Below the pieces are notes generated by a model. That model had not been told where the DNA came from and did no database searches. It saw only the letters and a program-made list of their open reading frames with translations. A stretch of DNA of 64,000 nucleotides from Leptospira sanjuanensis (GTDB lineage Bacteria > Spirochaetota > Leptospiria > Leptospirales > Leptospiraceae). The stretch covers positions 2,206,001-2,270,000 of the forward strand of contig NZ_JAIZBG010000001.1 of the NCBI RefSeq assembly GCF_022267325.1, given 5' to 3'. This document shows, piece by piece, positions 31,713 to 43,495 of this stretch. Position 1 is the stretch's first letter. The number at the start of each line of letters is the position of its first letter. The translations under genes and the position numbers were made by a program.

Positions 31713-33424
31713 TCGCCCGAATACGGATTTTTTTTGCGCGTTGGAACGGAAATCCGTCGTTTTTGTTTTTTCAGGTTTTTATTATATTCTTATTTTTGAA
31801 TGGAATCGTTTCGCAATTCGCCTGTAGAAAGGATCTTTCCAAATCCGGCCGATTCGAAATATCGGAGAGTACGAAAAACGTATTCAAAAATCTGCATTCT
31901 CCCCTGACCATCGACGCGTATTATTCCTCCAAGATTCCGGGAGAATACAAGGTCCGTTTGGATTTGACCAAAGAACTTTTGAAAGAGATCGCCTCGCTCG
32001 GCGGAGCAAAGGTTTCGTTGCGGTTTCATGATCCGGACGAATCGGAGGAAGAACAACGAAAAGCGGCCGAAGCGGGGATTCAACCGCAGATCCTGGAAAA
32101 AACGGAGAGAGGCGGCGCCGAATTCAAACGTCTTTTTCTCGGACTGACTCTTACCCTCGGCACACGAAAAGAAACGCTTCCGGTCGCGTTTTATGCGGAG
32201 GAAATCGAATATCAGATTTTGACTACTTTGCGAAAGATGATCCGCGAACGACGAGACGCGGAAATAGGAATTCTTTCCTTATCCGGAAGTTTATCCTCCG
32301 CTCCTCCCGGACCCGAAACCGGAAAAGACACGATCGGAATTTTTACGCATCAAATCTTAAAGGAAGAATACGGAAACATTCCCGAACTCAAACTCGAGGA
32401 AAAAGAAGTCCCGCTATGGATTCGGACCCTGCTTTGGATCGGCGAAGGCGCGTTATCGCCGAAAGCGGCCTATCGCCTCGATCAGTTTTTGATGCGCGGG
32501 GGAAATCTGGTGATTCTTGCAAAATCGATGGACTTTCGTTTGGAATCTCCCGAACGGGAAACCGGAATCGGAATGAACGCGACCGGGCTCGGGATCGCAA
32601 AACCTTCCGCGCACAACGAAGAACAAAATCAACTTTTTGAATATTACGGTTTTCGAGTAAACACGGATCTCGTTCTCGATCTCAATCATTCTTTACCGAT
32701 CGGCTCCTTGATGGAAGTGGAACCCGGTGTGATCGGAAGATACGCCTATCCCGCTTGGATCGTGGCGGATTCTTCCGAAAAAATGTTAAGCGAAGTGAGC
32801 CCGTTCACAAAACCCTTTCAAAGTCTTCTTTTACCCTGGGTTTCCAGCGTAAGTTTGTTTCCGGAACGCCAGCCGACGGTAAAAATGGAACCGATCCTTT
32901 GGTCCTCCGAAGAAGCGACGGTCCGTTCCTCGATCGTTGCCTTAGGAGAAAAACAGATTTTTGCGACCCCGTTGTCCGCTTTCGGCGATAGAATCGTGTT
33001 AGGTGCGGTTTTAGAAGGAAGATTCCGATCCCGTTTTTCACAAGCGGAGAATCCATTCCAAAAATCGAATTCGTTTTTTCCATCCACGCCGGAAGGAAAG
33101 GTTTCCCGGATTTTCGTGGTCGGTTCGCCCTATCTCGTTTCCGATCTATTGGCATTTCCGGATACGAGGGAAATCTATCAAGAATCCAATCTTCCGTTTT
33201 TGTTGAACGTATTGGACGTTTCCAACGGAGATACGGATCTGATTTCTTTGCGCGGAAAAAAATCCGCCTTTTTAAAGCTGAAGCCCTTTTCGGACGCGGA
33301 AAGAATCACATTCAGTTTTTTGAATCTTCTTGGAATTCCGTTTTTATTGGGTCTTTATGCGTTTTTAAGAATCAGGAGTCGAAACTCCGCGCCACCCTTT
33401 GTCTCCGAGGAATCGTCGACGTGA
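31709..33424 (+). CDS. GldG-like ABC-associated auxiliary protein
   Basis: 571 residues from ATG 31709, which overlaps the permease stop as ATGA; the longer upstream frame lacks membrane-protein character and overlaps the permease, so it is not used. One N-terminal transmembrane helix (about 17-35), then a large periplasmic part with KVSLRFHDPDESEEEQRKAA (ABC-type uncharacterised transport system domain), and a C-terminal helix (LNLLGIPFLLGLYAFL) before the end. The arrangement matches GldG. It overlaps the DUF4340 gene by 4 bp. Confidence 0.82.
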   Translation: MIARIRIFFARWNGNPSFLFFQVFIIFLFLNGIVSQFACRKDLSKSGRFEISESTKNVFKNLHSPLTIDAYYSSKIPGEYKVRLDLTKELLKEIASLGGAKVSLRFHDPDESEEEQRKAAEAGIQPQILEKTERGGAEFKRLFLGLTLTLGTRKETLPVAFYAEEIEYQILTTLRKMIRERRDAEIGILSLSGSLSSAPPGPETGKDTIGIFTHQILKEEYGNIPELKLEEKEVPLWIRTLLWIGEGALSPKAAYRLDQFLMRGGNLVILAKSMDFRLESPERETGIGMNATGLGIAKPSAHNEEQNQLFEYYGFRVNTDLVLDLNHSLPIGSLMEVEPGVIGRYAYPAWIVADSSEKMLSEVSPFTKPFQSLLLPWVSSVSLFPERQPTVKMEPILWSSEEATVRSSIVALGEKQIFATPLSAFGDRIVLGAVLEGRFRSRFSQAENPFQKSNSFFPSTPEGKVSRIFVVGSPYLVSDLLAFPDTREIYQESNLPFLLNVLDVSNGDTDLISLRGKKSAFLKLKPFSDAERITFSFLNLLGIPFLLGLYAFLRIRSRNSAPPFVSEESST

Positions 33425-34449
33425 AAGCGCGCTTTCAAAACAGAACCGTTTCTTGGGTCGTCCGTTTTTTTCAGGAAGACAAGGCGCTTTCTTTGGTTCT
33501 GATCAATGTCGTTTTAGCGACGGTTTGGATTTTACTCGCAAATCCATTCGGATTCTTTTTAAAGAACTACCAAAGCGCGGACCCGTTTTTTCCGTTTGCA
33601 AAAAACGAAATCGAACGGATTCAAATCGGCAGAAAAGGACATGAAACCGTTTTGGAACGAACGGGCGGCGCCTGGATCGTGACGGTTCGGAACAATTCGG
33701 CGGACTCCGATTCGCAGAAAGTCGCCGCGTTTTTAAACGGAATTTTGAAGATTCGAAAATTTACCAAGATCGAGGAAAACGGTTCGAACGGAGCGGAGTT
33801 CGGATTCAACGGGGAAGAACTCAAACTGGAACTCCAAACCGCGTCGGGAGAAATCGCTTCCCTAGGAATCGGCGCGGGCGAAACGAATGCGAACGGAACG
33901 TTCGTGCAAGAACGTGCGGGCGGCCCGATTTGGCTTGTGGAAGAAAACTTAAATTCTCTTTCCGGCCGGGGAAACGAAACGTTCTTTTTTTCCGGAAAAT
34001 TCTTTCCCGAAACCGGAAATATACAAGAAATTCATACTATTCTAATACACTCCGACGGCGCCCGGAAAATCGAAATCAATATAGAACAAATACGATCGGG
34101 CGTTTGGAAGCCTAACCGCACCGACACTCCGCTTTGTCCCGGAGACGACTGCTCTCCATTGATTCAAAAAATTCTTTCCTGGAAGGCGGAACGGATTTGG
34201 ATCAAACCGTTTCACGAAAGAATTCTTCCTCTATCATCCGGGGACAAATTGCAGATCGAGATACGCTTTCACGGCGGACAAAATTCTCCCTTGCGTTTGG
34301 AATGGATTGGAAACACGATCGATCAAGAACCGATCTTTCGTTCGAACTCGGATTCCGTTTTGTTCGTTGCCGATCCCGTTTTTCTACGCGGATTTCGAGA
34401 AGATTTCAACGCAAACGAGTTCTTTCGGGATTCTTCCGATCCGTTTTGA
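33421..34449 (+). CDS. DUF4340 domain protein of the Gld-like operon
   Basis: 342 residues starting at GTG 33421, overlapping the previous stop. An N-terminal membrane helix (about 24-45: LVLINVVLATVWILLANPFGF) is followed by beta-rich repeats typical of DUF4340 (IERIQIGRKGHETVLERTGGAWIV; LKLELQTASGEIASLGIG). DUF4340 proteins habitually follow GldG-like genes. Probably a periplasm-facing partner of the transporter; specific function unknown. Confidence 0.8.
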   Translation: MKARFQNRTVSWVVRFFQEDKALSLVLINVVLATVWILLANPFGFFLKNYQSADPFFPFAKNEIERIQIGRKGHETVLERTGGAWIVTVRNNSADSDSQKVAAFLNGILKIRKFTKIEENGSNGAEFGFNGEELKLELQTASGEIASLGIGAGETNANGTFVQERAGGPIWLVEENLNSLSGRGNETFFFSGKFFPETGNIQEIHTILIHSDGARKIEINIEQIRSGVWKPNRTDTPLCPGDDCSPLIQKILSWKAERIWIKPFHERILPLSSGDKLQIEIRFHGGQNSPLRLEWIGNTIDQEPIFRSNSDSVLFVADPVFLRGFREDFNANEFFRDSSDPF

Positions 34450-34524
34450 AGCTCCGATTCTCTATTGACAGGGCAAGGGCGTCCAATTTCATTTCAAAAG
34501 AACTCTATAACTTAGGACAAAAGC

Positions 34525-35277
34525 ATGGCTTTGATCGAAGAATTTGAATCTCAAGGGAATTTTTTATTTCGTTGGAGATCCTATATCCCCGGTATCATCT
34601 TGATTCTCTGCATCGGTCTTTTGCCGTTCTATCAGTTCCCCGGCAATTCATACACGTATCATCTTTATTATCAGTCTTTTTGTTTTGCGGTCAGTCTCTT
34701 GGGACTTTTTGTTCGCAGCTTTGTAATCGGTTACGCACCCGCGCGAACTTCCGGAAGAAATACGAAAGAACAAGTCGCGGACCTGGTGAACCAAGAAGGA
34801 ATCTATTCCTTGATTCGTCACCCTTTGTATCTCGGAAATTTTTTGATGTATCTCGGTGCGGTTCTTTTCTTAAAGAATTTTCTGATCGCGTCCGTATTTA
34901 TTTTATTCTTCTGGGTATATTACGAAAGAATTATGTTTGCGGAAGAACAATTTCTGCGTAAGAAATTCGGAGATGCGTATCTTTCCTGGGCGAACACAGT
35001 TCCCGCGTTTATCCCTAAGTTCAGCGGCTATAAAAAACCGGCTTTGGGCTTTTCGATCCGCAACGTTCTCAAACGAGAATATCCGAGTCTTTTCGGAATT
35101 CTTGTGATCTTCAGCGTGTTCGATTTGGTTGCTGTTTATTTCAATGAGCCCGTGAGCAATCTTGTAGAAGCGATTCGTCTTCCGCAGATCATTCTGTTCG
35201 GCGGCGGTCTTGTGTTTTATCTTCTCGTGAGAATCATCGTTAAAACGACAAAACTTTTGCATGTAGAGGGTCGCTGA
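34525..35277 (+). CDS. Ste14/ICMT-like methyltransferase, candidate lipid A 1-phosphate methyltransferase LmtA
   Basis: 250-residue polytopic membrane protein with about five to six helices. The PEMT/ICMT catalytic region is clear: YSLIRHPLYLGNFLMYLG (RHPxYxG SAM-binding motif) and the downstream ERIMFAEEQFLRKKFGDAYLSW (conserved E-E-x-F-L-x-x-x-F-G-x-x-Y). Leptospira interrogans LmtA, which methylates the 1-phosphate of lipid A, is a Ste14-like protein, so this gene is a candidate; other PEMT-like paralogs in Leptospira are possible. It stands alone after the Gld-like operon, 75 bp downstream. Confidence 0.6.
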   Translation: MALIEEFESQGNFLFRWRSYIPGIILILCIGLLPFYQFPGNSYTYHLYYQSFCFAVSLLGLFVRSFVIGYAPARTSGRNTKEQVADLVNQEGIYSLIRHPLYLGNFLMYLGAVLFLKNFLIASVFILFFWVYYERIMFAEEQFLRKKFGDAYLSWANTVPAFIPKFSGYKKPALGFSIRNVLKREYPSLFGILVIFSVFDLVAVYFNEPVSNLVEAIRLPQIILFGGGLVFYLLVRIIVKTTKLLHVEGR

Positions 35278-35390
35278 GCGATCTGAATTGCGATCCGTAG
35301 AGAGCAATTCAATGAGTTCAGAGAGCGAAGCGGCTGAGTTCCTGAGCGATCTATTGAACGACCGGAAGGCTGAGTTCGTCCGTGACTCTA
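35274..35390. repeat. Degenerate interspersed repeat block A
   Basis: Beginning at the stop codon, the sequence contains repeated words such as GCGATCCGTAGAGAGC, GAGTTC, GAGCGATC and GAACGACCGGAAGGCTGAG. Near-identical words (GCGATCCATAGAGAGC, CTGAGTTCA, GAACGACC) recur downstream of the cheX-like gene, so this looks like a dispersed 3'-flanking repeat rather than unique DNA. Confidence 0.5.
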
Positions 35391-35592
35391 TGTCTTCCCT
35401 CTAAAGTCAAAAACAATATCGATTCATCTTGTCGGAACAGTTCCTTCAGGACGGAATTGACTTCATGCGACTTTTCTGATATGTGGAAAAATTGCGGAAG
35501 GACGCCCACAAAGCCCGCCACCTCCACCCAATTCGGGAGGGGGCCCGGCGGTTTTACGATAAATTGTAGGTAGAATTCAAGAAGACCTTCCG
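35278..35592. other. Intergenic region with degenerate repeats
   Basis: 315 bp between convergent genes with no supported gene; a 63-codon plus-strand frame (35382-35573) lacks a ribosome-binding site and crosses a GC-rich imperfect hairpin. It holds a degenerate repeat block (35276-35390) and a hairpin-like stretch (about 35507-35556). Confidence 0.5.
35507..35556 (+). repeat. GC-rich imperfect inverted repeat
   Basis: GCCCGCCACCTCCACCC is followed after AATTCG by GGAGGGGGCCCGGCGG and then TTTT. The arms pair imperfectly and the GC content contrasts sharply with the surroundings. It could be a terminator for the plus-strand gene or a piece of a repeat family. Confidence 0.35.
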
Positions 35593-36372
35593 CTAATTCG
35601 AAAACGTCCTGGACGAACTTTCCAAATACGATTTCAAGTGATTGGTTTCTCTCGTAAAAAAGACCGGAACCGGATAATTCGACTTAGAGGGAATGAGAAC
35701 GATCCCCTCGTCGAAAAAGAGAATCTTTTCAATCTCCGAAAAAGAATATTTATAACTGCTGTTCAACGCTTCGAACGCGAGCATATCGCGGCTCTCGTTC
35801 AACTTACCCGGACCGATCCGTTTCAACCCTTTGAGTTTATCCGGAGTCAATTCTTCCTTTTTGCTCGCGAGCTTTTCATACGGAAGTTCGCGATTCTGAT
35901 CCAAATACAAAAGCCCGTCGATTTCAAAACGAACCTCCCGAACTTCTTCCTTCTTTAGCTCGCTTGCAATGGAAAACTTCGGAGATTCCTCCAAAACCTC
36001 TATGCCGGAATGAGGATCGTTGTCTTCCCCAAAGTCTTCCTCGACTTCGATGCTCGAAACGGTTTCGTAACTCGCTTCCGGCTCCGACGAGGAGATCTTG
36101 CTTTGTTTCGGAATTCTCCTTCCTTCCACAAAAAGATTCTCCAGATGTTTTTGTTTTTCGATCTGTTCCAAACTCGGAGCCCTTTTGGAAGAAGAGAGAA
36201 TCTCCGCTCCCTTCCGAGCATTCGGTCTTGAAATCAAATGTTCGTTTTCCGAACCGCCTTTGCGCAAGCCCGGCTTGAATCCAAAACCTTCGGAAGGATT
36301 CGGGTTCAGAGAGACATAGATAAAACAGAGTAGTCCCACAAGAATGAGCGCGATCGCAATAAAGAGCATCAT
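35593..36372 (-). CDS. Membrane-anchored protein of unknown function
   Basis: 259 residues. An N-terminal transmembrane helix (MLFIAIALILVGLLCFIYV) is followed by a long charged, low-complexity linker (about 30-125, rich in E and S) and a C-terminal folded region (about 140-250: VRFEIDGLLYLDQNRELPYEK and IGPGKLNESRDMLAFEALNSS). I do not recognise a domain. Divergent from the PpiD-like gene with about 100 bp between starts. Confidence 0.7.
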   Translation of the reverse strand: MMLFIAIALILVGLLCFIYVSLNPNPSEGFGFKPGLRKGGSENEHLISRPNARKGAEILSSSKRAPSLEQIEKQKHLENLFVEGRRIPKQSKISSSEPEASYETVSSIEVEEDFGEDNDPHSGIEVLEESPKFSIASELKKEEVREVRFEIDGLLYLDQNRELPYEKLASKKEELTPDKLKGLKRIGPGKLNESRDMLAFEALNSSYKYSFSEIEKILFFDEGIVLIPSKSNYPVPVFFTRETNHLKSYLESSSRTFSN

Positions 36373-36475
36373 TTTATGTATCTGTCGTTTGGGCGGGTTT
36401 CTGAAGCGTTTTTCTCACTTTTCTCCTTTACAGAAATATTCCTTCACAAACCCTTTCAGTTTAACAGTTACAATC

Positions 36476-38172
<1,697 letters not shown>

Positions 38173-38175
<3 letters not shown>

Positions 38176-38395
38176 CGAGCGATCCATAGAGAGCGAGTCG
38201 GCCAAAAGATACCGGAACGCAAGCGTTGGCTTTCACACGAAGTACGAAAAATTATCGCGAAAGCAATTCGCTGAGTGATTGCGACCGGCCGAATGACCTT
38301 AGAGAATGAGACGCTGAGTTCAGGAAGCAATTCAAACAAATGACACCAGAGCACTATCGAACGACCCATAGGAAGTGAGATTGAGTTATGAGTGC
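38173..38395. repeat. Degenerate interspersed repeat block B
   Basis: Directly after the cheX stop come GAGCGATCCATAGAGAGC, CGAAAGCAATTCGCTGAG, CGCTGAGTTCAGG, TATCGAACGACCCATAGG and GAGATTGAGTTATGAG. Several of these words are shared with the block at 35274-35390 in the same order, indicating related non-coding repeats that have diverged. Confidence 0.5.
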
Positions 38396-38535
38396 TTCTT
38401 TCGCGCAAGCATAAGAAATCAACTCGAAACTAGAAAAAAACGGAATCTCAAGTCCGGTTTTTTCTAGTTCATAAGAATTCTTGAATGTTTCCTCGAACGC
38501 TTTTCTCGTATTCGAAGATATTATCGCTTTAGAAA
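38176..38535. other. Convergent intergenic region with repeats and terminators
   Basis: 360 bp without a gene between cheX and the TPR gene. It holds repeat block B (38173-38395), a strong bidirectional hairpin terminator (38429-38468) and a second hairpin overlapping the TPR gene's stop (38513-38550). Confidence 0.6.
38429..38468. terminator. Bidirectional hairpin terminator
   Basis: Arms ACTAGAAAAAAACGGA and TCCGGTTTTTTCTAGT pair over 16 bp with one mismatch and an 8-base loop. The A-tract and T-tract within the stem give a U-run in both directions, as expected between the convergent cheX and TPR genes. Confidence 0.8.
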
Positions 38536-38550
38536 TCAATAATATCTTCG
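38513..38550. repeat. Perfect 12-bp inverted repeat over a stop codon
   Basis: CGAAGATATTAT and ATAATATCTTCG are exact reverse complements with a 14-base loop. The element includes the stop codon (38536-38538) and last codons of the minus-strand TPR gene. On the plus strand TTTT follows. It may add to termination or protect the mRNA end. Confidence 0.5.
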
Positions 38551-39567
38551 TTTTAAAATTCTACGGAGTTCTTTCACAAAGGGAGAATCTTCGGAAGCGT
38601 CCGGGTTCAATCGCTGGAGATACACTTTCGCCCAATTCTCCGCTTCCTCGTATTTACCTTGATCGCCGTAAATTCTCGCAATCAAAGTAATTGCTTTTTC
38701 GAGACCATCCTTTTTCGGATCCAGCTCCGGTTTTTTCTGCAGAAGTTTGACAAGCTGCAACAAATATCTTCTCGCGGAATCCTTACGATCCGTTGTGGAA
38801 AGCATTTCCCCTAAGGAAAGAAGGGAGATGGATTGAAAACTTTCCGGCGCTTCGGTGATGATTCGTAAATATTGCGTTTCGGCTTCGGCGATTTTTCCGT
38901 TGCCTCGCAAAGAACGCGCAACTTCGAAAACTGCCTTCCACTTTTCCTCGTCGGAATCGATCTGCTCTGTGATCGCATTCGCGTCGTTCGAACTTTCCGC
39001 TGTCAATCTTGCGTCTTCCAGTCTCGAAGCGTTCGCCGACTTTCCCTGCCCCGCCTGATTGAACTCGGTCTTTGCGTTGTTTCTCTGATTTTCACGCAGA
39101 CGAAGAAGTCCTTTTTTATACCCGCTCTCGGACGGATCTTCTTTCTTCTTATCCTTCTTCTTTTTTAAATTCGTTTTTTCGGAATTCGGAAGGGTCGTCT
39201 TAGAAGGTCGTGCGGATTCTTCCGTCGTTATTTTGGAAATTTCTTGCCCACTTTCCGCAGAGGAAGAAGCGATCTTAGACGTGTTCGGATCCATCGTTGA
39301 GTCGGAAACTTCGACGTTCGAATTCTTTTTTTCTTCCGAACCGCCGTCGCTTTGCGAGTTTCCGTCGCTCAACGATTTTGATTTTGAATCCCCAGAATTT
39401 CCTGTTTCCACGGAACCAGAACCGGTCGGGTTGGATGTTCCTGCTTCGTTCACGGGAACCGAGCTTTCCCCCAATTCCTCCGGAAACGGAAGGGGCATAT
39501 CGGCATATAAAGAAACCGTAATACTGATCTGCAAGAATGTTACGACGGCCGCCGAAAAACGTTTCAT
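38536..39567 (-). CDS. Exported TPR-repeat protein
   Basis: 343 residues. Signal peptide (MKRFSAAVVTFLQISITVSLYA), then a long low-complexity spacer rich in S, E, K and D (about 25-145), then a helical tetratricopeptide region (about 200-340: FEVARSLRGNGKIAEAETQYLRI, EKAITLIARIYGDQGKYEEAENWAKVYLQRL in shorter pieces). Probably periplasmic scaffold. It overlaps by 4 bp the end of the next upstream gene, indicating an operon. Confidence 0.78.
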   Translation of the reverse strand: MKRFSAAVVTFLQISITVSLYADMPLPFPEELGESSVPVNEAGTSNPTGSGSVETGNSGDSKSKSLSDGNSQSDGGSEEKKNSNVEVSDSTMDPNTSKIASSSAESGQEISKITTEESARPSKTTLPNSEKTNLKKKKDKKKEDPSESGYKKGLLRLRENQRNNAKTEFNQAGQGKSANASRLEDARLTAESSNDANAITEQIDSDEEKWKAVFEVARSLRGNGKIAEAETQYLRIITEAPESFQSISLLSLGEMLSTTDRKDSARRYLLQLVKLLQKKPELDPKKDGLEKAITLIARIYGDQGKYEEAENWAKVYLQRLNPDASEDSPFVKELRRILKRRYY

Positions 39568-40172
39568 CGAAGTTCGGGAGATCCTTTCGTATTGTTTTTA
39601 GGAGGACGAATCAAACTCGGCCGATCCTGATTATTGGAAGAATTTCGATCGGGGGAAACGGTTCCCGGATCGTCCAAATTCCGATTCGAATCGGGGGTTC
39701 TTTGTCGATCCTCGGTCGGAAGAGAATCGGATTCCGTCGGAAGTTTTGGCGTTCCCGTTCCTTCCCTTCTTCCCTCACGCAAAGGATCTTTTCCTTCCGG
39801 AAAATTCGACTCGGGCAACAATCCGCTTTTGGGTTTATCCCTTTCATAACGATCGATTTCAAGATTAGAGGATTCTCCCGTGATCGAAAGATCGGGATCG
39901 CTGTAGTGGATGGATCTCCGTTTGCGGTTATAATTTCGTTCTATATCTTCTAAAAAGAGCGCCTTACGATCCAGCTCCTTGGCTTGGTCGTCGAACGCTG
40001 CCCCTTCCTTTCCTCTTTGAATTCCCACAAGAACGGCCAAAGATACCCCCAATACCGCGAGGGATATTCCGGTGTACAAAAGGGTCTTTTGCACCTGTGG
40101 GGGAAGATTGCGGGATAGACTGTCGATCGAGGAAAATCCGGATTGAAGTTTATCTTTGAAATTGAGATCCAT
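39564..40172 (-). CDS. Membrane protein with disordered tail, unknown function
   Basis: 202 residues from ATG 40172 (MDLNFKDKLQ); a TTG 39 bases earlier is less likely. One transmembrane helix (about 31-50: LLYTGISLAVLGVSLAVLVGI) and then a charged, proline- and serine-rich region (DPGTVSPDRNSSNNQDRPS) that should be disordered and periplasmic. No domain recognised. Coupled by overlap to the TPR gene, so the two may act together in the envelope. Confidence 0.65.
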   Translation of the reverse strand: MDLNFKDKLQSGFSSIDSLSRNLPPQVQKTLLYTGISLAVLGVSLAVLVGIQRGKEGAAFDDQAKELDRKALFLEDIERNYNRKRRSIHYSDPDLSITGESSNLEIDRYERDKPKSGLLPESNFPEGKDPLREGRREGTGTPKLPTESDSLPTEDRQRTPDSNRNLDDPGTVSPDRNSSNNQDRPSLIRPPKNNTKGSPELR

Positions 40173-40263
40173 TGTTTCTATTTTCGGCCGTTTTCCCAAT
40201 TCTACTAACAAAGAGAAAATTCTCGACCCGTTTTTTTACGGTTTTAGTGAGAAGGAGAAGCCG

Positions 40264-40299
40264 ATGAAAACGGGTCCGTCAGGAACGGATTTCTCCTAG
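40264..40299 (+). CDS. Possible 11-residue leader peptide
   Basis: ATG at 40264 follows AAGGAG at ideal spacing and opens MKTGPSGTDFS then TAG. The Shine-Dalgarno element AGGAGAA is complementary to TTCTCCT at the end of the frame, with a small ACGG/CCGT hairpin inside, so translation and RNA folding could interact. It may equally be chance. Confidence 0.2.
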   Translation: MKTGPSGTDFS

Positions 40300-40406
40300 C
40301 CGCATTCGTTTTCATTCTGAGAAACAATCTCATAAACGTTTTATTCTAAGAACGACCAAATTAGAATTCTCCGCTTTTTACTCAACTCCAAGCACAAGAG
40401 TCCGAC

Positions 40407-40420
40407 TTGATTTTTATCAT
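40407..40420. promoter_or_regulatory. FNR/FixK-like site upstream of ccoN
   Basis: TTGATTTTTATCAT matches the FNR/FixK consensus TTGAT-N4-ATCAA at nine of ten defined bases. It lies about 177 bp before the ccoN start codon. cbb3 operons are classically activated by FNR-type regulators under low oxygen, so the placement is meaningful, though the transcription start is unknown. Confidence 0.5.
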
Positions 40421-40596
40421 CGTTCCAATACCCGAAATCCGACCCAGAATTCTTCCAATTATACGTCGATTTTAATATAAGGTTAAAGCATAAGCCGAAA
40501 ATTCATATTATATTCAATTTTATTAAATTATAATTGATTAATGGTGATTTTTCGGTTTAATCCAACAGGAACAATCGAATCAGGAGACTAAATCTC

Positions 40597-42719
<2,123 letters not shown>

Positions 42720-42727
42720 GGCGAAGT

Positions 42728-42874
42728 ATGGAACTCGAATTGATTCAAATCTACAAGTTCGCGAGACTTCCGATTCTCGTGTTGGCGATCGCTTTGATCA
42801 CGGCATACGTCTACAACCGGAAACGGAAGACGGAAATGGAAGAACCCAAGTTCAGAATGCTCAAGGAGGACTAA
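42728..42874 (+). CDS. ccoQ: cbb3 oxidase small subunit CcoQ/FixQ-like
   Basis: 48-residue protein missed by length cut-offs: one membrane helix (ARLPILVLAIALITAYVY) followed by a basic-acidic tail (NRKRKTEMEEPKF). Its place between ccoO and ccoP and the single-helix form fit CcoQ, which stabilises the CcoP interaction. A GAGGCGAAG-type Shine-Dalgarno precedes the ATG. Sequence of CcoQ is poorly conserved, so the name rests mainly on position. Confidence 0.75.
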   Translation: MELELIQIYKFARLPILVLAIALITAYVYNRKRKTEMEEPKFRMLKED

Positions 42875-42878
42875 ATCG

Positions 42879-43412
42879 ATGACTCATGATTCCAATAAGG
42901 ATTTCGACGGCATTCGGCAAGAAGACAACGCGATGCCCGCATGGTGGCAATGGATTTTCGTCACATGTATAGCGGTGTCGGCGGTCTACGCCGTTTATTT
43001 TCATAAATTTTCCAATTGGGGGCAGGAAGTGGCTTACGAGTTGGAAGTACAGGAACACGAAGCGAAGTTTCCGAAAGAAGCCGCTGTTACGTCTAACGAC
43101 GGTAGCAACCCGTTCCGGGGAAATGCGAGTGCGATCGCGGAAGGAGAAAAGACCTTCAAAACGATCTGTGCCGCTTGTCACGGCCCCACGGGTCAAGGTC
43201 TTGTCGGACCGAGCCTGATGGACAACGAATGGATCCACGGATCCGCGGACCCGCAAGTTTACGAAACCATCATGAAAGGAATCGCCGCGGACAAAACGAA
43301 ACTCGGAAGAGGTCCAATGCCTCCGCATGAGAATTCTCTCGGCTCCGAAAAAGTGTATCAAGTGATGGCTTGGCTTGCTTCTCAAAACGCAAGTATCAAG
43401 GCGTCTCGTTAA
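42879..43412 (+). CDS. ccoP: cbb3 oxidase subunit III, monoheme CcoP
   Basis: 177 residues. N-terminal region NAMPAWWQWIF is the typical CcoP leader, then one helix (about 25-42) and a single cytochrome c domain with C97-AA-C100-H101 and a Met ligand in GRGPMPPHE. Classical CcoP has two heme motifs and about 290-300 residues, so this is a one-heme form lacking the other heme domain. The gene is intact, not frameshifted. It starts 4 bp after ccoQ stops. Confidence 0.9.
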   Translation: MTHDSNKDFDGIRQEDNAMPAWWQWIFVTCIAVSAVYAVYFHKFSNWGQEVAYELEVQEHEAKFPKEAAVTSNDGSNPFRGNASAIAEGEKTFKTICAACHGPTGQGLVGPSLMDNEWIHGSADPQVYETIMKGIAADKTKLGRGPMPPHENSLGSEKVYQVMAWLASQNASIKASR

Positions 43413-43495
43413 TTTATCGTTTCAACTCCGGAGAAAGTTTTCGATCCGTCTAAAAAACATCGAGACTTTTTCCGGGGACCACAAGGAGGACTTTT

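Larger units (their letters stand above)
40173..40596. other. Promoter region upstream of the cbb3 operon
   Basis: 424 bp, no long ORF. It contains a tiny frame with a strong Shine-Dalgarno sequence (40264-40299), the FNR-like site at 40407-40420, and a very AT-rich stretch (about 40440-40560) where the ccoN promoter probably lies. AGGAGA precedes the ccoN start. Confidence 0.6.

Noticed and set aside
35382..35573. 63-codon plus-strand ORF in the repeat-rich spacer
   Set aside because: No ribosome-binding site, crosses an imperfect hairpin, and composition is not protein-like.
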